Part shown: positions 38,001 to 52,047 of the stretch, piece by piece
How positions within the stretch are numbered: position 1 is the stretch's first letter
How the letters are laid out: every line of letters starts with the position of its first letter
From: Todiramphus chloris collaris
Taxonomy: Eukaryota > Chordata > Aves > Coraciiformes > Alcedinidae
Length of the DNA: 64,000 nt
Reading direction: 5' to 3'
Assembly: GCA_025345505.1 (NCBI GenBank)
Contig: JANVCC010000026.1
Coordinates: forward strand, 1,365,069-1,429,068
Notes under the pieces: generated by a model
Databases searched by the model: none
What the model saw: only the letters and a program-made list of their open reading frames with translations
What the model was told of the DNA's origin: nothing
Position numbers and translations under genes: made by a program

Positions 38001-41000
38001 CACTCTGCTGCGACCTACTGATGCTCTGAGGAACTACATGTCAGGCAATCTACTGAGTTTCTCAGCCCCACCCAAGCATGAGGTTTAAAATAATTTAAAT
38101 GCTCCTTTTTCAGCACTTGTGGCATCCTCGTCAGGAGGGGAATCCTCTTCTCTTTTGACATTTCTATATTTGCAAGTTTCCTATAACGTGAACTTAAAAT
38201 GAGCTACAGGCTCTGAAAATGGTTGTCGAGTTTGGTGAGCACAGCAGGACGAACAGATTGTGAAGTCACTGACGTGATGAGTTGGTTCTTTCCCTCTTAA
38301 ATGCTTTTTCAGAGTTTAAGTTGTCTGGGTTTATGCAGAGCGATTAATAAAATCAGCTTTGATGATTTCAAGCAGGCCTTCCCGTTGAGGAGCAACTTGC
38401 TGTGTGAAGGTGCCGAGAATGACAACACGTCCCAGGGGCAGCAGAGCTTTTCTCTACTCAGATGCCTTCACTTGTGGGCGTGGGGATTTCACCAAGTCCT
38501 TGTTAGCGGATCATTTGCAGAGAGCTGGGACAAAATCTGGAATTCTTGAAGGCACAGAGCTGCAAAGTCTTGTTAATTTTAGTGGAAAGGGGGAACCCAA
38601 GGCTGAGCTGGCCTGAGAGCCATGAAGGTAACTGGGATAACTGTGCAGCTGAACTGATGTGTGCTTAAGAGCAGGACTAGTAAACCTTAGGAGAAGACTA
38701 ACAAGCAGGATATCTAGCAAAGATGTACTGTGGGTACCTGTACAGAGCTGATGGGTAGATGGGGAAATACCCCAACTCAGCATCTGAAAAGAGGCTGTAC
38801 GTGCCAGTAGGACTAGGTGGTGGCAGGAGCTTGAGTGTGTGATTATAAGGAAAATGTCTAAATAAGTGGAAGGGGGAGCCATGGACTCAGCACTTGGGAC
38901 CCATGCCTCACGTAGTGGTACTTCCTGGTGTGCTTTTGAGTGACGAGACTGACAGTTCTGTGCAGCTTTATGTTACTGTCTGCACATGGCACCTGGCTGG
39001 AGCACATCCTTGGATCAAGGCTCTCCCTGGTAGAGGGAAGCAGTTGATGAGGCAGCAGACTCTGGAGAGGTGGCTGTTGATTGGTCACAAGCTGTGGGTT
39101 ATGGCCAAGCTTGGCGAGTCCTTGGGACCACAGTCACACAGCCCTGTGGGACAGGCAGGGCCTGGCAGGAGGTAGTGACTCCCAGCCGGTGTTTCTGCAA
39201 GCCTCCTTAGATGCCAGTCTGCAGGTCACCAGGGTGATCTTCATCCTCGTTGCTAGTGCAGGGTCACCACACATGCCCACGATCAGCCTAGAGCACCGGT
39301 CACTGCTCAGAATGAGATCAGCCTTAGTCAAAGGATCTGGGGAGGCTCGCAGTCTCCCAGAAGCTCTCCTGGTGTAATTCTTTGGGGTTTTTTAGCATTT
39401 CAAACAGTTTCCAAATGACAGGCTAAGAAACTGGCTCCAGAGGATGCCTTGCTTTCTAGGTCAGTGTGCTAGAGCAGGAGCTGAAGAAAAATCTGGCATA
39501 AAAAGCAGGGAAGGTAAGCGCTGCTCTCACGTTGGCCTTCTGACTTCACCCGAAGGAGCTACCTCCGAGTTCAAGCCTCTGACCTCAAGAGGGAGCTGCC
39601 GAGTACTCTCCTGGCTTATTTATTGTGTCCTCTGCGTTTGAGCTGAGAAAATCCCTCAGTTTAGGGGCACAAGGTTCGCTCATCTGCGCTGTCGGTCTTT
39701 GCCCGTGTCTGATTCTGCCCGTGTTAAACCCACCACAGTGCTACTGAGTAATGCCTGCCTTGGAGTGGAGACCTTTGGAACAGCAGAGCCAGATCTGGAG
39801 CTCATTTATGTTCCTACACACTTGGTCAGAGAAGGACAGCATGCTCTTGTGCTTCTTAAACAGGCATCAGAAAAGAAACAGTGAAGAAGCACTTTGAGGT
39901 CTATATCTTGACCCCACTCAAGATATATCATGCAGCCTTGTTCCTCTTCTGAGGACCACCTTCAAGTAACTGAAGGCAGCAGCCTGCACCTGAGGGCTTG
40001 TATTTGACTGGCTGGTGTCTTGTGAAGCATGGAAAGCCAAAGTTGCAAGGGAACCGCAAGGAAGTGTTTGATGGTGCATGTTCTCCAAGGGAAGAGACAC
40101 CTTAGGTGACTGCAGCTGCAGAATCGCTGTGGGGCTGGAAGGCAGCCAGGGTGGCAGGGCACTCTTGAAATGTCCTATTCTTCCAGCAGTCCTTCCATGC
40201 CCTGCTGCCGTGGCTGAGCCTGAGATGTTCTCTTAGTAGCCAAACCAGAGTAAACCAGTTAGTTCCCTCTCAGGACCTCTGAGTGTCTTTTCCTCACAGA
40301 AGGGTCTGGAAGATGAAGAGCTCTGAAGGGGAGTGACCTGGAAGCAGCAGTTGAGTAGGCTGTGAGTGGCTTGGGTGAGGACAGCCAGGAGACAGAGACA
40401 GATACTGGGTTAGTTCTGGGGAGCCGGAACCTCTCCGTGATACTCTCTAAAGGGAAGATGATGCTTTTATTTAACGCTGGCGGCGGACGATGGATGATGT
40501 GAATTCTTGGAGGAAATTGTGTGAGGAGCTGAGTTGAGAGCTATTAATCAACAAGGGCTGCTAAATTGAAACAATGCAATCCAATATACTCCAGACTGTC
40601 CTGGGCCCCAGAACACTTACACAGATTGGGATCACAAGAAAATAATTTATGCTGGAAAAGTTTCAACCCAGGAGGAAATTATAAGCATATGTTTCGGGGC
40701 AGCTGTAACCTGGAGCGTTGTGGAATATGATTCTTGCTAATTAATATTGCAGAAGCAAGGACACCAGCATCTGCACTGCTACCTTGAGTATATTAGCAAA
40801 TTACTCTTAGTAACAGGAGTACTCCTCAATAGCAGAGGGCTTGGAGCCTGCTGGTGGCAAATTAGTGATTGTATCAGAGAGAGTGTCCTGCTCATTAGAC
40901 AGAATGGCTGAGTAGAAACAGGGTAGACAATGTATTATAGAGATGGAAAATATATTAGAAGAATGTAAAACATATGGAAGGAATTTCTGAGACTGCAAAG

Positions 41001-42917
41001 GGGGGAAAAAATACCTCTGGATCAGACTTGTGGAATCTGGAGTAAGAAATGTACTCTGTGAAGCGTGGAAGTCTTGAAGCTGAAGAGGGACTTTAAAATG
41101 TGTTTTTTATGCCTTTGTTCTTTTCTTCCTTTCTTCGTTTCCTTATAAAAGAACTGCTCTGTGGGAACCCGCAGGCCACAGCTGGGCACAGAGTGGTGCC
41201 AGCCCCCTGCAAAGGGTGCAGAGGAGACAAAGGTGTCCTGTGAATGCTCCTGCAAAGCCTGCCCTGCACCCAAGCATCCCAGGCTGCCCTGCTCAGGGTG
41301 GTAACTCCTCGTGTGCCTGATAGTTCAGAGCACACACAGGAAGTGTGGCTGGGGGCAGGCTCAGTTGTGGCCAAGCGTTTGTTCCCAGAGATGTTTCTAA
41401 AGCAAAAGGTGTGCAAGAATTCCTTGTCCCAAACTGTCCTCTGTAAACCACTTTGCCTTTTGGTATTTTGCATTTGGGTCAATTGTGTAGGAAATAGTAG
41501 GTTGGAGCAGGTTTTTCCCTTGATGTGAGGTTTCAAACCCATGTTTTCCCTTCCTTTGGCTCTACCATAAGCGGAAGGAACTCCTCTGTCTCTCTGAATC
41601 CCTACCAATGTACAAAAATAGTTTGGATCTTTGTGGAAATGGAGAAGGAGAACCCATAAAAAGTAGAGTGAACATATCCCTGTATTCTGATACTCTGCAG
41701 GAATGCGGACTCATTCTGTGTCCCGTTGTGCCGGGATATGTTTAACTGGGTTTCTGATCTGCTCCAAAGTCACTCACTAGAACTTGTACTAAAAATCTGT
41801 GCCAAGGCTGGAACCCCAAACCAAATTTCCTGGCTCTGAGTTTTTCCCTTCATACATGAAAGGACCGTATTCTGATGTCAACCACTTGGAAATGTTATTT
41901 CCTGCTTATTTTTTGTTCTATAAATCAACTTTAAGGGGAGATGCCCCATTGAAGAATAAGATGCCCTTGTTCTTCACCCTAATGATGTTTTTTCCTGACT
42001 TAAATACTGACGGTTCTGTTTCTGTGTGTGTTGTGGTGTTTGTGTGCACTTAGGAAGCGTTTGACATCACCAGATGAAAAGCTGAGAAAATAATTCGTTG
42101 TATCCATAGGGTAGACAAAAATTAACTACTGTAATAAAGAATATGGTGGGTTGAATATAAACTAAAAGTGGTCAATTATACTTGTAAGCAAGTAAGGAAG
42201 TGGGTTACTGTGACTAATATGTGGTATCTAGTATGAAACCAGACATGCAGCATGACATGTTCTCACCAGCAAGATGGTAGCAGCAGAGCTCATTTACCCA
42301 GGGATATGCCGAGTTTACTGCGAAATCAAGAATTGCAGAATGTTCCAGTCTGAATTTTCTCTCTGATACTAAATGAAAGTGATGGAAAACCTTAAAGCAT
42401 ATGATGTTTCTGTTTGAACAGCTTTCACTGGAAGAGCTCTTAAACTTTTATTCATTTTTTTTCCAGCATATTGTCTGTTATTTTCCTCTCCACTGTTTGC
42501 GTTGCCTGCAGGACAACTCTTGAATGCTACTGTCCTATGTGTACACACAGTGTGTGTGGGAGAGAGGCATATCTTATTTTTTTAGGCTTTGACTTAGAAT
42601 CTTTGATCTTCCAAAACTCAGATCCAGGAATAGCTAAACATTATAGTGCTGGAGCAGATGTATAAATACTGCGCCCTACCATTCCTCTACAAACTGGATT
42701 TAGGTCTCTGGCAAGGTAACCGCACAGGTATACACATCATATGGTGGGGAAATCTTTGGGCAGCAGACCACATTCTTTTGGTGTTGTGGGACAGGATCTC
42801 ACCCCTGTGTGTGAGGGTTTTCTATCTGATAAAATCTTTCCATCATAATTCTGAATTCTCCATTGTTAAGAGAAGTCGGCTTTTGTTGTCTTATTGCCCT
42901 CATTAATCAACAGAGCT
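32019..42917. other. Intergenic DNA, no gene seen
   Basis: This is the longest stretch without a recognisable element. It is mostly AT-rich, with notable homeodomain-like TAATTA strings around 33410-33500. Open frames of up to 171 codons (41093-41608, minus strand) have no recognisable domain. A possible CR1 remnant at about 32350-32370 is too short to call. Confidence 0.55.
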
Positions 42918-42990
42918 CTTTTTTTGAGTTGGTTTGTTTTGGGGTTTTTTTTTTGTTGTTGTTTTTGTTGTTGTTGTTGTTGGTTTTTAA
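42918..42990. repeat. T-rich and (TTG)n simple repeat
   Basis: A T/G tract contains long T runs followed by consecutive TTG triplets at about 42954-42983. There is no sign of a linked retroposon. Confidence 0.85.
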
Positions 42991-45630
42991 TAGAAATCCT
43001 TACCCAGCATATTAAATCCCACTGTTTTCCAGACACAGAACTAGAGTGGCTCTAGGAACCTGTATGCCTGGGAATGCGAAGCATTGTTCTGCTTGGTGCT
43101 GAAGCTTTTTGAGTAGCTGGGCTGTACTGGGCTCCTTTCAGCCCTTCTGTGCTGTTCCCCCTCTTGGGCAAATCCAGTGCTAGCTACACACTGCCTGGAA
43201 AAAAGGGTTTGCAGTGACCTCAATAGGAGATGGGCTCAATTGTCTTTGTAAAATAGAGAGACTTTGACCTTAACAACATAAACTGGTATTGTTTGTTCCT
43301 TTCTGCTGCTCCTTACGGCAGCTCTACAGGAATTGTTTTGTCTCTTGCTGTATCTCCTTCATGAGCTACTTTGGGAGAGGTATGTCACTGATTAGATGTC
43401 TCTGCCCCTTTCACCACTCTGAACCTATACCTAACGCTCTTTATCCCCTCTTCTGGCCTCTGCTCCCACTCTGAACCTTTACCCAGCCTTGTGTCAGGAA
43501 GGATGTGGATCTGACTGGCTTTTAGTGTTACTTGAAATTCCCCGCTTTGCTTCAAAACGCTGGTTTATGGAGGAGTCTGCCAGAAGCTGCTGTGTGCCCC
43601 CACCGAGTGAGACAAAGAAAGCACAGCACAAAAAAATCTCACTGTCTGTCTATGAGATTTAACACTGTTTAAAGTTGAAGTACCTGGCTGCTGCTCCCCT
43701 GCAAAATTAAAATTCAGAAGGCTTTGACTCTGCTGGTCTCCTGCTGCTGTCTGAACTTATACCAGTGCCCTAAGACATCACAGTTTGGCTTCTGGAGTTG
43801 CCCCAGAGTGTCTCATTCTAGGCAGTGTTTAATACCAGTGCACAAAAGTAACGCTTAAACCCTTTCAGGATTCACAGCCTGTGAATAAGGATTGAGACAG
43901 AGAGGGTATAAAAACCTAGAGGTACTGGCAGTGACCCAGAAGAGGAGAGGCACAGAAAGCTCTGGGGTTTATTTGCATCTTGTTTCTTTTCTGTGCACTG
44001 TGAAGCCCAGATTGCCCGAGCAATAGATTTGTCAAAACATTTGCATTCAGACGGTGAAATTTTCTTCTTTGACAGCCCCAGCTGACCTTCCAGAGCAGGG
44101 TTGTGCTGTATCTGATGTGAGTCACACTCATAACACATTCCCACGTGTCATTCTCATGAACAGACTAGGGCAGTGCGGTCTTGATGAAATCATCATTAGC
44201 TGAGTACAGAACCAGTTGAAAACTGTCCAAAGGGTAGGTATCGATTGCTTTGCTAAAACAGGAGGAAATTTCAAGAGAGTGCTGTCCTCATCCTAACCGT
44301 AATTAATATTCTCACTAGTGACATAAGAGTAGAACAAAAAAATATCTCTTATCATTTGTAAGTGACACTGTCTGTGCAGGGAAGGGTGGCAAGTGCCGTG
44401 TTGCAGAAGGTGATAATATTCAGAAATTTAAAAAATGGTCTGAAATTCACCACTTGCCATGGAGTCCAGGTCCAAAGTGTTTCATTTCAGAGAGATCAGA
44501 TGCACCAGTATGGAACGGGGGAGTAACCGGCAAAGCAGCAGAAAGGTGCAGGAGTCTCCTCCAACTCCTGCGACCTATTTGTCTCTCTTCTGCATAAGGA
44601 CTTTCTTACCTGATCTGAGGCAGGTTGAGGAAAAAAAGAGAGAATGTACAATGGAATAAATAATGCCAAGTGAATTGGGTTGTTGGAATTAATGGATTAT
44701 TAATATTCTGTCTGGTTTAATCATGTAATTAGAACTTAGCACTATAGGTGGGAAACCATTTGCAGGGGCAGAGCTTATCTCTTCCTTGTGACTAATCAGC
44801 TGGCAAGAGCTCAAGTGCTACCACCCCAAGCGAAATGTGGGTAGGGATGGAGCTTTGCAGAGAGAGCCTCTGGAGAGTGCAGGGGCTGGCAATAACCAAA
44901 TGTTCCTGCCGTGTGTTATGCCTGGCTCGTGTGCATCGTTTCACCTCGCACGGTGAGAAGGGGCCTGGAAGCTCTTGGGGTCCACCTCAGAGCAACACTC
45001 AAGGGCAAAGTCAGGGACTCCATGCGTGTTAAACTGGGAATTCAGAGAACTGTAATTATTAGTGTGCCATTAGTGATAAATAATTACATTCCAGTCATAA
45101 ATGTAATCTTGGTGTTAGCCCCTGGTGCTTTTGCTGTTATCCCTCAAAGGAGCTATTAAGTGTCAGAAATCTGTGTCATCTTATGGCTGAGGAAGGAGAA
45201 AATGTCTTTTTCCAAAGAAAAGTTGAAGCAAACGGTCTTCAGGAAGACTAGGCAGTGCAGGAAAGAGAGCAGAAGTTGAAGTTCAGTGGGCAGCTTACCA
45301 TCAAGGCAGGCTTCTTCTGAGAGTTTGCTATCTTGCTACTCAGCCCACTGGTCTAACTCTGCTTCTTCCACCTCGGTGAGCTCCAGCTGCTGCTCACAGT
45401 GCCAGGGCCTCTCCCTTCTAGTCCCATCAGCTCTCCAGATGTGGGTAGGAGGAGAGCCTCTTGTTCCTATTCCCTCATCTCTGACCCACCTGTGAGTCAT
45501 TCCCAGTTGCTTGTTGCCTTAAACTGGGGAGAGACAGCGGAACCTCATTTGGACCTGGATGTTACAGTAGTTTGACCTGCTGGGAGTATCTCTCTCAGTT
45601 GAAAACAAGTGCTGCTGTAAGTGAATGTTA
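42991..45630. other. Intergenic DNA, no gene seen
   Basis: No gene or LINE copy was found. An imperfect duplication lies at 43399-43490, where a 'cactctgaacct' core with similar flanks occurs twice about 58 bp apart. Confidence 0.55.
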
Positions 45631-45801
45631 AGAAAAACCCAACCAAACAAAAACAAAAAGCAAACCAAAAAAACTAACAGCCAAAACAAAAACAAAGCAA
45701 AACAAAACCACAAAAAGTAAACAAAAAAAAAACCCACGAAGAAAACAACCAACCAAACAAAAACACAACAAAAAAAAACACAACCAAAAAAAAACCAGCC
45801 A
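45631..45801. repeat. A-rich (CAAA/CCAAA)n low-complexity tract
   Basis: About 170 bp are almost entirely A with interspersed C, ending just before AGGTTTTATTTTTTATT. On the minus strand this yields a hydrophobic chance peptide rich in Phe, Val and Leu, which should not be read as a membrane protein. Confidence 0.9.
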
Positions 45802-47872
45802 GGTTTTATTTTTTATTATCATGAGTGCTGAGGCCAGAAGCTGGACAAAACCCTTGTGAACTTTTGTCTGTACATAAGGAAACAAGGGGCTCTACGTTCC
45901 CGTGTGCAGATGAAGTAAAAGGCAGCAGCACATAGGTACAAGGAGATGGGAATGATTGTAAAGATCTTCTCTTGAATGGCACAGCCATGTCTTGTGCTAC
46001 ATTAATGTAACTCCTGTGGCAGCTGAGCAAGAATACAAGTGAACGCTTCAGGAGGGAGTTCATCCCTCTTATTAAATGGGTCCCGCAGCAGCAGGTCAGT
46101 TGGAATCACTTTGCGGAAGCAGGGGAGAATAGCACAGCCCAGTGAAATTCGTGGGTGCAGCCCCATTAGCTGTCATGAGTTTTGATCAGTCTCATTAACG
46201 CGCTGTATTGTCACTATCAGCTGAAATCGAGAACCCGGTACCAGCTTCAGAGGACAGTTGCAAGACAGTATGGTGGGGGTTTTTTTACCCCTCTTCTCTG
46301 GTTACATCAAGCCTATAGAGTTACCCTAACTTACTTTTGTTATATAAATATATACTTTCTTACTGCACCTTGTTGAATGCTTTCGGGTGCAGAAAGAGGA
46401 GCGAGATGTTGGCACTGGCCGGCGGGTCAGGATTATCCACAGTGACTGGTGGTGGCAGAAGGTCATGTCCAGATTGCCAGCTGGTCTCCTTGCGTGGCTG
46501 TCTCCAGGAGAAGTTCTGCAGCTATCACACCCGTCTGTGCTTTCATTTTATAACAAAGCACTTCCTAATATAATTTTTGTGCTCTGTTATGGTATTGGTG
46601 CTTCTGTGCATAGGTGTTCTCACCTTCCCCCCACAGACCCATCAGAAATTGGACATGTCCTCCTCCAGTGTGTGACATACTCCTGCTGCTTTCAGTTGCA
46701 GTCTGAGCTTGGCCTCACGTTGACCCTCTTACTGGAGAGGTGCAAAGGATTTTTGTTTAGAAACAAGACCAACGTTTTAATTGATTATGTATCCAAAAGA
46801 AAAGTAAGCCTGTTGCCATCCTAGTGTTGCTGTTTGTAAATAGCAAGGGATTGCTCCAAGGCACTCAGACCTGAAATGTGTACATGATGCAAGCAAGTCG
46901 AATGCAGAGTCAGCTTCCAAACTCACAGAAAGTAAACTCCAGATTGTCTCTTGCATAAATTGGTTATAATCAGCTGCTGGGCAAAGAGTTGATACTTCAG
47001 TGAGGATCTTTTCCCCTTTTTCTTCTGCCAGTGCATCGTTGAGAGTTAGTTGTTGAGGTTTTAATTTCTGACCTCTTTGTGACTGGATATGTGAGAGGCA
47101 GGGAAGATAATTTGGTTATTTCCCTTTTTCTTCCACAAGCTCCCCTGTAAGGAAAAACAAAGCAGCAACTTTTGGCATAATAAACCTCGAAGGAGTAAAT
47201 TTCAAAATGCCTTCTTACGTTTCTTTTCTGACACGTGTTCATGGTTGTAGCCCTTTGTTCAGTTCTTACTCAAAAGTGAGGGAGGGGGAAAGACTCTTCC
47301 AGCCTGTGCAGGTCTCTGGATGTTTTACAGAGTACCAGGTTACCTCACTTCGCTCTGTAATGCCATTCGGAGCGTTGTCCATGAATAAGTCCTCTCTGCA
47401 AATGGTTTTTGCAGTGTCCGAAGTTCCTCAAGGGCACCTTAAATCTTTCTCCATTCTGGTGGCAGTGAGTGGGACGAGTTGTTCTACACTTATGCATGTA
47501 GAGAAACCAGAAGTGATCTCAAATGTGGTGTGTGAAGGCAGGAGGAGGAGCAGAGAACAAAACTTAGCCCAAAGCTTAGCTCAAAACCACACGCTGTGGC
47601 CACGTTTCCACTCTGAGGAGCAGGAGCTTGTGTATGTCAGACTGTGCTGAAGGCAGAGATCTCTGCAGTGGTATGGACAGGAGGGCTTGGGTTGGTTCAA
47701 GGTGTTACTGTTGCTCTTCTAGCTTGGTGGTGGAACAGCAGTTCCAGAGGGAGTAGAGGAAAGGCCTCTGCATCTCCTGTGCCCTGCGAGGACAGTCCCA
47801 ACACCTGCACAGTCAGAACTTAGCAATGGGGTCAGTGGGAGGATGGCACAGAAGGTGCTGAATCAAGTCTCA
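45802..47872. other. Intergenic DNA, no gene seen
   Basis: Open frames of 145 codons (46387-46824) and 147 codons (47207-47650) on the plus strand contain no recognisable domain and have no convincing splice or promoter context. Confidence 0.55.
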
Positions 47873-48088
47873 TGGATTTCTTTACTTTTCTTTGGTGTGA
47901 GGGTGTCAGAGCCTGTGCCAGGCTGCCCAGAGAGGCTCTGGAGTCTCCTGGTCTGGAGAGATTCCCGACCTGGCTGGACACTGCGCTGCTGTGTCCGCTT
48001 CTCTGGGTGACCCTGCTGGATGGAGCAGGGGAGTTGGGTGAGATGACCTCCAGATGTCCCTTCCAACTCCCAAACATTCTGGGATTTC
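47873..48088 (+). mobile_element. CR1 LINE, 3'-end fragment
   Basis: The string 'ttctttacttttctttggtg' with 'tgagggtgtcagagc' corresponds to the NFFTVRVTEH block of CR1 ORF2, and 'ggctgcccagagaggctctg' with 'gagtctcc' to [11 protein letters not shown] 3' UTR follows with GAGATGACCTCCAGATGTCC and CTTCCAACTCCC, then a decayed terminal repeat (acattctgggatt). The copy is 5'-truncated and diverged. Frames across it on both strands are incidental. Confidence 0.88.
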
Positions 48089-51000
48089 TCCTTTTCACTC
48101 GTGTTCTGCTGCAGAATTTGCAGTCTCTGGGGTACCCGTTCCCACCACTGCTTCTGGCCCTGGCAGCATTCCATCGCCACAGCCATCTCTCTCTGCACCC
48201 CAACCAACCTCCAGGTGAAGTGGGCAATGGCAGGCTCAGGCTTTTTATCTTCCTCCTGCTTTGAACTGGACCCGTACTCTACTGAAACCTGCATTTTTTG
48301 AAAGGGCTGTCAGCACAGTCGTGGTTGTGTTCAGCACTCACCCCGCTTCACTGCCACTGCGAGCTTGGAGCTGTGAGGTAGCAGGTTAAAGGTGGTTTAA
48401 AGTAAAATTTAGAGGTCATTAAACCCATCCTATCAATTATTTCAGGCAGTAGAAAAAAGTCAAGGAGGCCGTGTGTTTAGAGAAGTCGCCGTCGTCTCCT
48501 GGAATGCAATCCTCGATGCCAAGTACACTTTGTGTAGAGTACCATGGAAAAACAGCGTTTAAAAATGGAAAGCCCGGGAGCTTGATCTCATTGACTTCCA
48601 CAGATGGTAAAATATGCTCACGGGGGGAGAAGAATATGTGCCGTGGAGGTGTGGGACATCAAAGTGCGAATTAGTAGCGTGAAGACAAATAATCTTGCCT
48701 TTAGTATCGTCTGTAAGTGAAAAATGTTCATGTGGAGCTCTTGCTGGAGGTTTGAAGGAGCTCTGAATGTTCCTAAAGGAAGACTGTGACCACGTGGAAT
48801 TGCCTTCAGTTTCTGTTGGTGTATGTTTAACTTCTCTGCATGCTTTTCAAACTCGAGAGAGCTGTAACGATGTGCTACATGGAACAAGTAGAATTTCTAC
48901 TTGAAGAGCCTGCTCGGCCTGTAGTTTTATTTGTGTGATTATGCACAACCCCACTGATGCAAAACATCACATGGATACACTCTTGTTGCGACAGCCAACC
49001 TCCGTCCAGTCACAAGTGGCTTTGGTGTCGCAGCTAAATTGTGAACCAGCTTGTGTCAGTCATACCCCGTGGAGTTTCTCAGCAATGTGTATTTAGTGGT
49101 CATTGCTAACGGAGAAACAGCATAGAACGCATTGCTCAGCAAGGGAAGTTTGAAATGAATTTGATGTGATTTTCCTTGTAGCTTCCCAGTTAGAATTCCA
49201 GGAGAATTTCTGAAATGGACCTAATGACAGGGCAGAGACAGGATGTGAGGAATGAGTCTCAGTGCCGCCGTGCATGGGCATTCCCAACAGCTTTGCAGAG
49301 TGAAATGGATAAACACCAAATGCCTTATTTTCTGCCTCCTTAAGAAAGGCAGCTTGTCTTTAAAGATGTCCCTGGCCTTGGGGGTGCTGGAGCAGCACTT
49401 CCAGGGTAAGAGGAGCATCTGGTGAATCACTGAGTAAAGGTGCATGAATAGGCATGTGAATCTTCCAGACTAAGAGGCTTACTAGAGCTGTTGCAAAGTC
49501 GAGGGGTTGCTTTTGCGCAGCTGAAGCAGGAAGCACTTTATTTTCTGTCCTAGCTAGGTGTTTGGAACACTGTTCTTAAAGGGTCTCATGAAGAGTATTG
49601 ATCTTGTAGTCGCACCGTATTGAAACCTTTGTACTGGGAAGAATGGTTGATGAGAATTGTAGAGCTGGCCAGCACAGGAGAGTCCAGTATGTCAGTGAAA
49701 AATTTTAGTGAAACTGCAGATCTGAGCGTGGATGTTTGAAATCAGTAACATTAAATTGGTATGAATTCCTGCTGTTCTTAAAATGCTTTACTTTCAGCCA
49801 TATCTAGCTTTGTGAACTTGGACACATTTAAACTGTGTCCACAGTGAGGTAGCCAAGTGCTCTTTTTCCCATACCATTCAGAGGAAAAGCCAAACAGAGT
49901 AAGACACGTTCCTCAGAAGAGGAATCAACCCAGGTGTCCAGATTTTGGCCTTACCCCAGACTTAGCCCTATCCCGATCCATTAGGTAGTGCTCCTTTTAC
50001 ATTTAATGGTAGATGAGTTTAAGACAATGTAGATGCTGCCAGTAAGCATTGCCTCTTCAGCAGATGCAGTTCTGACACTATAGCTTCTGTAGGGGGAAGC
50101 TGCAGGCCACACAGCTCAGGGTATCGCATCCCTGCAAGGCAGCCGCACGTTTTGCATCCCTTATGCCAAGGATGGTTGTGAAAAAAATAATTCTCCCTCA
50201 TTTTTTTTGCTTTCCTCATTTGTCCCCTATAGTAATAAGTTCTATTGTTTAAAATGACAGTTCCACCTGCCCTGTGAGGCACTTGACTTGGGTCACGTCA
50301 CATTGCATCTGTAGTGTCAGGTGGCAGGTGACTTTACTGTTAGAGCAAGAATATGTGATCCTTGATAGAATAAGAATTCCTCTTCTTCCTGAGGCAGATG
50401 ACTGCTTCTGACCCAGTGGTGGGAGAAGGATTTTCCTCCTGACTTCAATGCACGCTTTACACCTCCTTCTATTCACAAGGCAAAACCAAGTTACCCAGAA
50501 GCAGCCGGTTTGGATAAATATTTCTTGCAGTATAAAATTGGAGTTGTGGGGGGAGGGAGGAGTGTATCTATAGAGTTCAAAAGTATGGATGGGGTCAGAT
50601 CCCCATGGGATGCTTCTTTTTCTAGCCACTTACTTGCTTGCGTGCCCAGGTCAGAGGTCCTGTTAGCCACGTGTATGTCTTTGTTCTCTTTGAAGCTGTG
50701 TACTTGACTGCTATGGTGGCCATCCAGTGCGGCAGGGTTTTTTTTTTTTTCCTGCAGTGTCCTTTTCTTCTCAACTTCTTATGTTTAACACTACAAGGAC
50801 AAGATCATTCCAGATCCCAAGCTGGGAAACCCAGTCCAAACCCTGCCAGGCATTCTGTGCGGTGTTGACATTGCTCTCCATCAGTGATGCTGATGATGCA
50901 TTGTCCAGCTTGGAGGGTCAGTGTGAAGTAGTCGTAGGAATCATTGTTGTAGGAATAGACTTCAAACTCATGTTCTTAAGAGTGACCTGTTTCTGTAACT

Positions 51001-51869
51001 CCAGATCTCCGGCCTAAGACTTACTGAGCGTCCACAGTCTCTGCTGGTACTGCTCTTTTACTGGTGCTAATTACATGTGTATCAAGCCAACAGGCTTTCC
51101 AAGGGTGGAGAATTAATAGGATATACCATATATACATTGATTTTTTAGCAGTGATGCCAGAACTACATTATGGGATGCTCTCAATCAACCAGAAAGGCTC
51201 TCGGGAAGCACAGTGGCCCTTGTGTGGCCTCACATACAGTGCAGTGTGTAACAACTGCCCAGAATCTGGATACTAATAAACTTCTGACATAGCGAGCAGC
51301 TCTGAGACAAACAAAATAATGAGTATCTCAGAATAATTATCTGGTAAACAACCATATGCCTGTAAAATCCTGGGGGTGTGTGCTCTGTGCTGAGATAGTT
51401 TAGGGGGCAGCTCAATCAGCAGAAACATCACACCTGAAGTCCCTGGGGCTTTGTTTCTGTTTGGCAGGGGTGGCCATGTGCTCACATCCCTGGTCATCCA
51501 TGGTGATTTGATGCCTCCTTTCCCACACCTGCCAGTGTAACTGAATTCGGACAGATTCCCTTCACAGAGCAGGATCTGAGTATTCTTGAAAGTCAGAGCC
51601 AGCTCTGGCAGCAGTCCTCTGTCCTCCACGTTACAGCTTGATGTTCAGACATAAAGCCACATTCCTGCTAACAGAAGATAGAATCAGTTCTGCTGGGGGT
51701 AGAGTTGTCACTGTTGTGCATCTTGTGTGTGGGCTTAAATGGCTGAAACTTAATTGTGTATTGGTGGAGTTTTCCGCTGTGAAGAACCAGCGATGCCCTG
51801 CCGACTGGCAGAAGGGCTGGAAGACATCCAGCCCCGCTCGCTGGAGGGATCACAGCAGCTCTTGCTGCT
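48089..51869. other. Intergenic DNA upstream of DOCK10, no gene seen
   Basis: No exon or repeat was recognised. GC content rises only toward the right end as the DOCK10 CpG island begins. Confidence 0.55.
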
Positions 51870-52047
51870 CGGCAAACGCTTCCCCCCCCAGCTCCGCGGA
51901 CGCTGGGGCTGACCAGAGGGTTGACTCCCCGCGAAACCCGGTGGGCAGGCTCTGGGTTCCTCCGGCGAGCCGCCCTTCCCACCTTGGCGAGCGGTTAACA
52001 GGGCGAGCCCAGCCCAGCAGCCTCCCTAGGGGAGACAGCATCCTGCG

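Noticed and set aside
41093-41608. A 171-codon minus-strand frame
   Set aside because: It is among the longest gap-free frames but has no domain, no splice or promoter context and basic low-complexity ends. A few such frames are expected by chance in six frames of 64 kb.
45519-45885. Hydrophobic Phe/Leu/Val-rich minus-strand frames that look like membrane segments
   Set aside because: They are translations of the A-rich low-complexity tract at 45631-45801.
46387-46824. A 145-codon plus-strand frame
   Set aside because: There is no recognisable family, motif or transcript signal, and an overlapping competing frame lies on the same strand.
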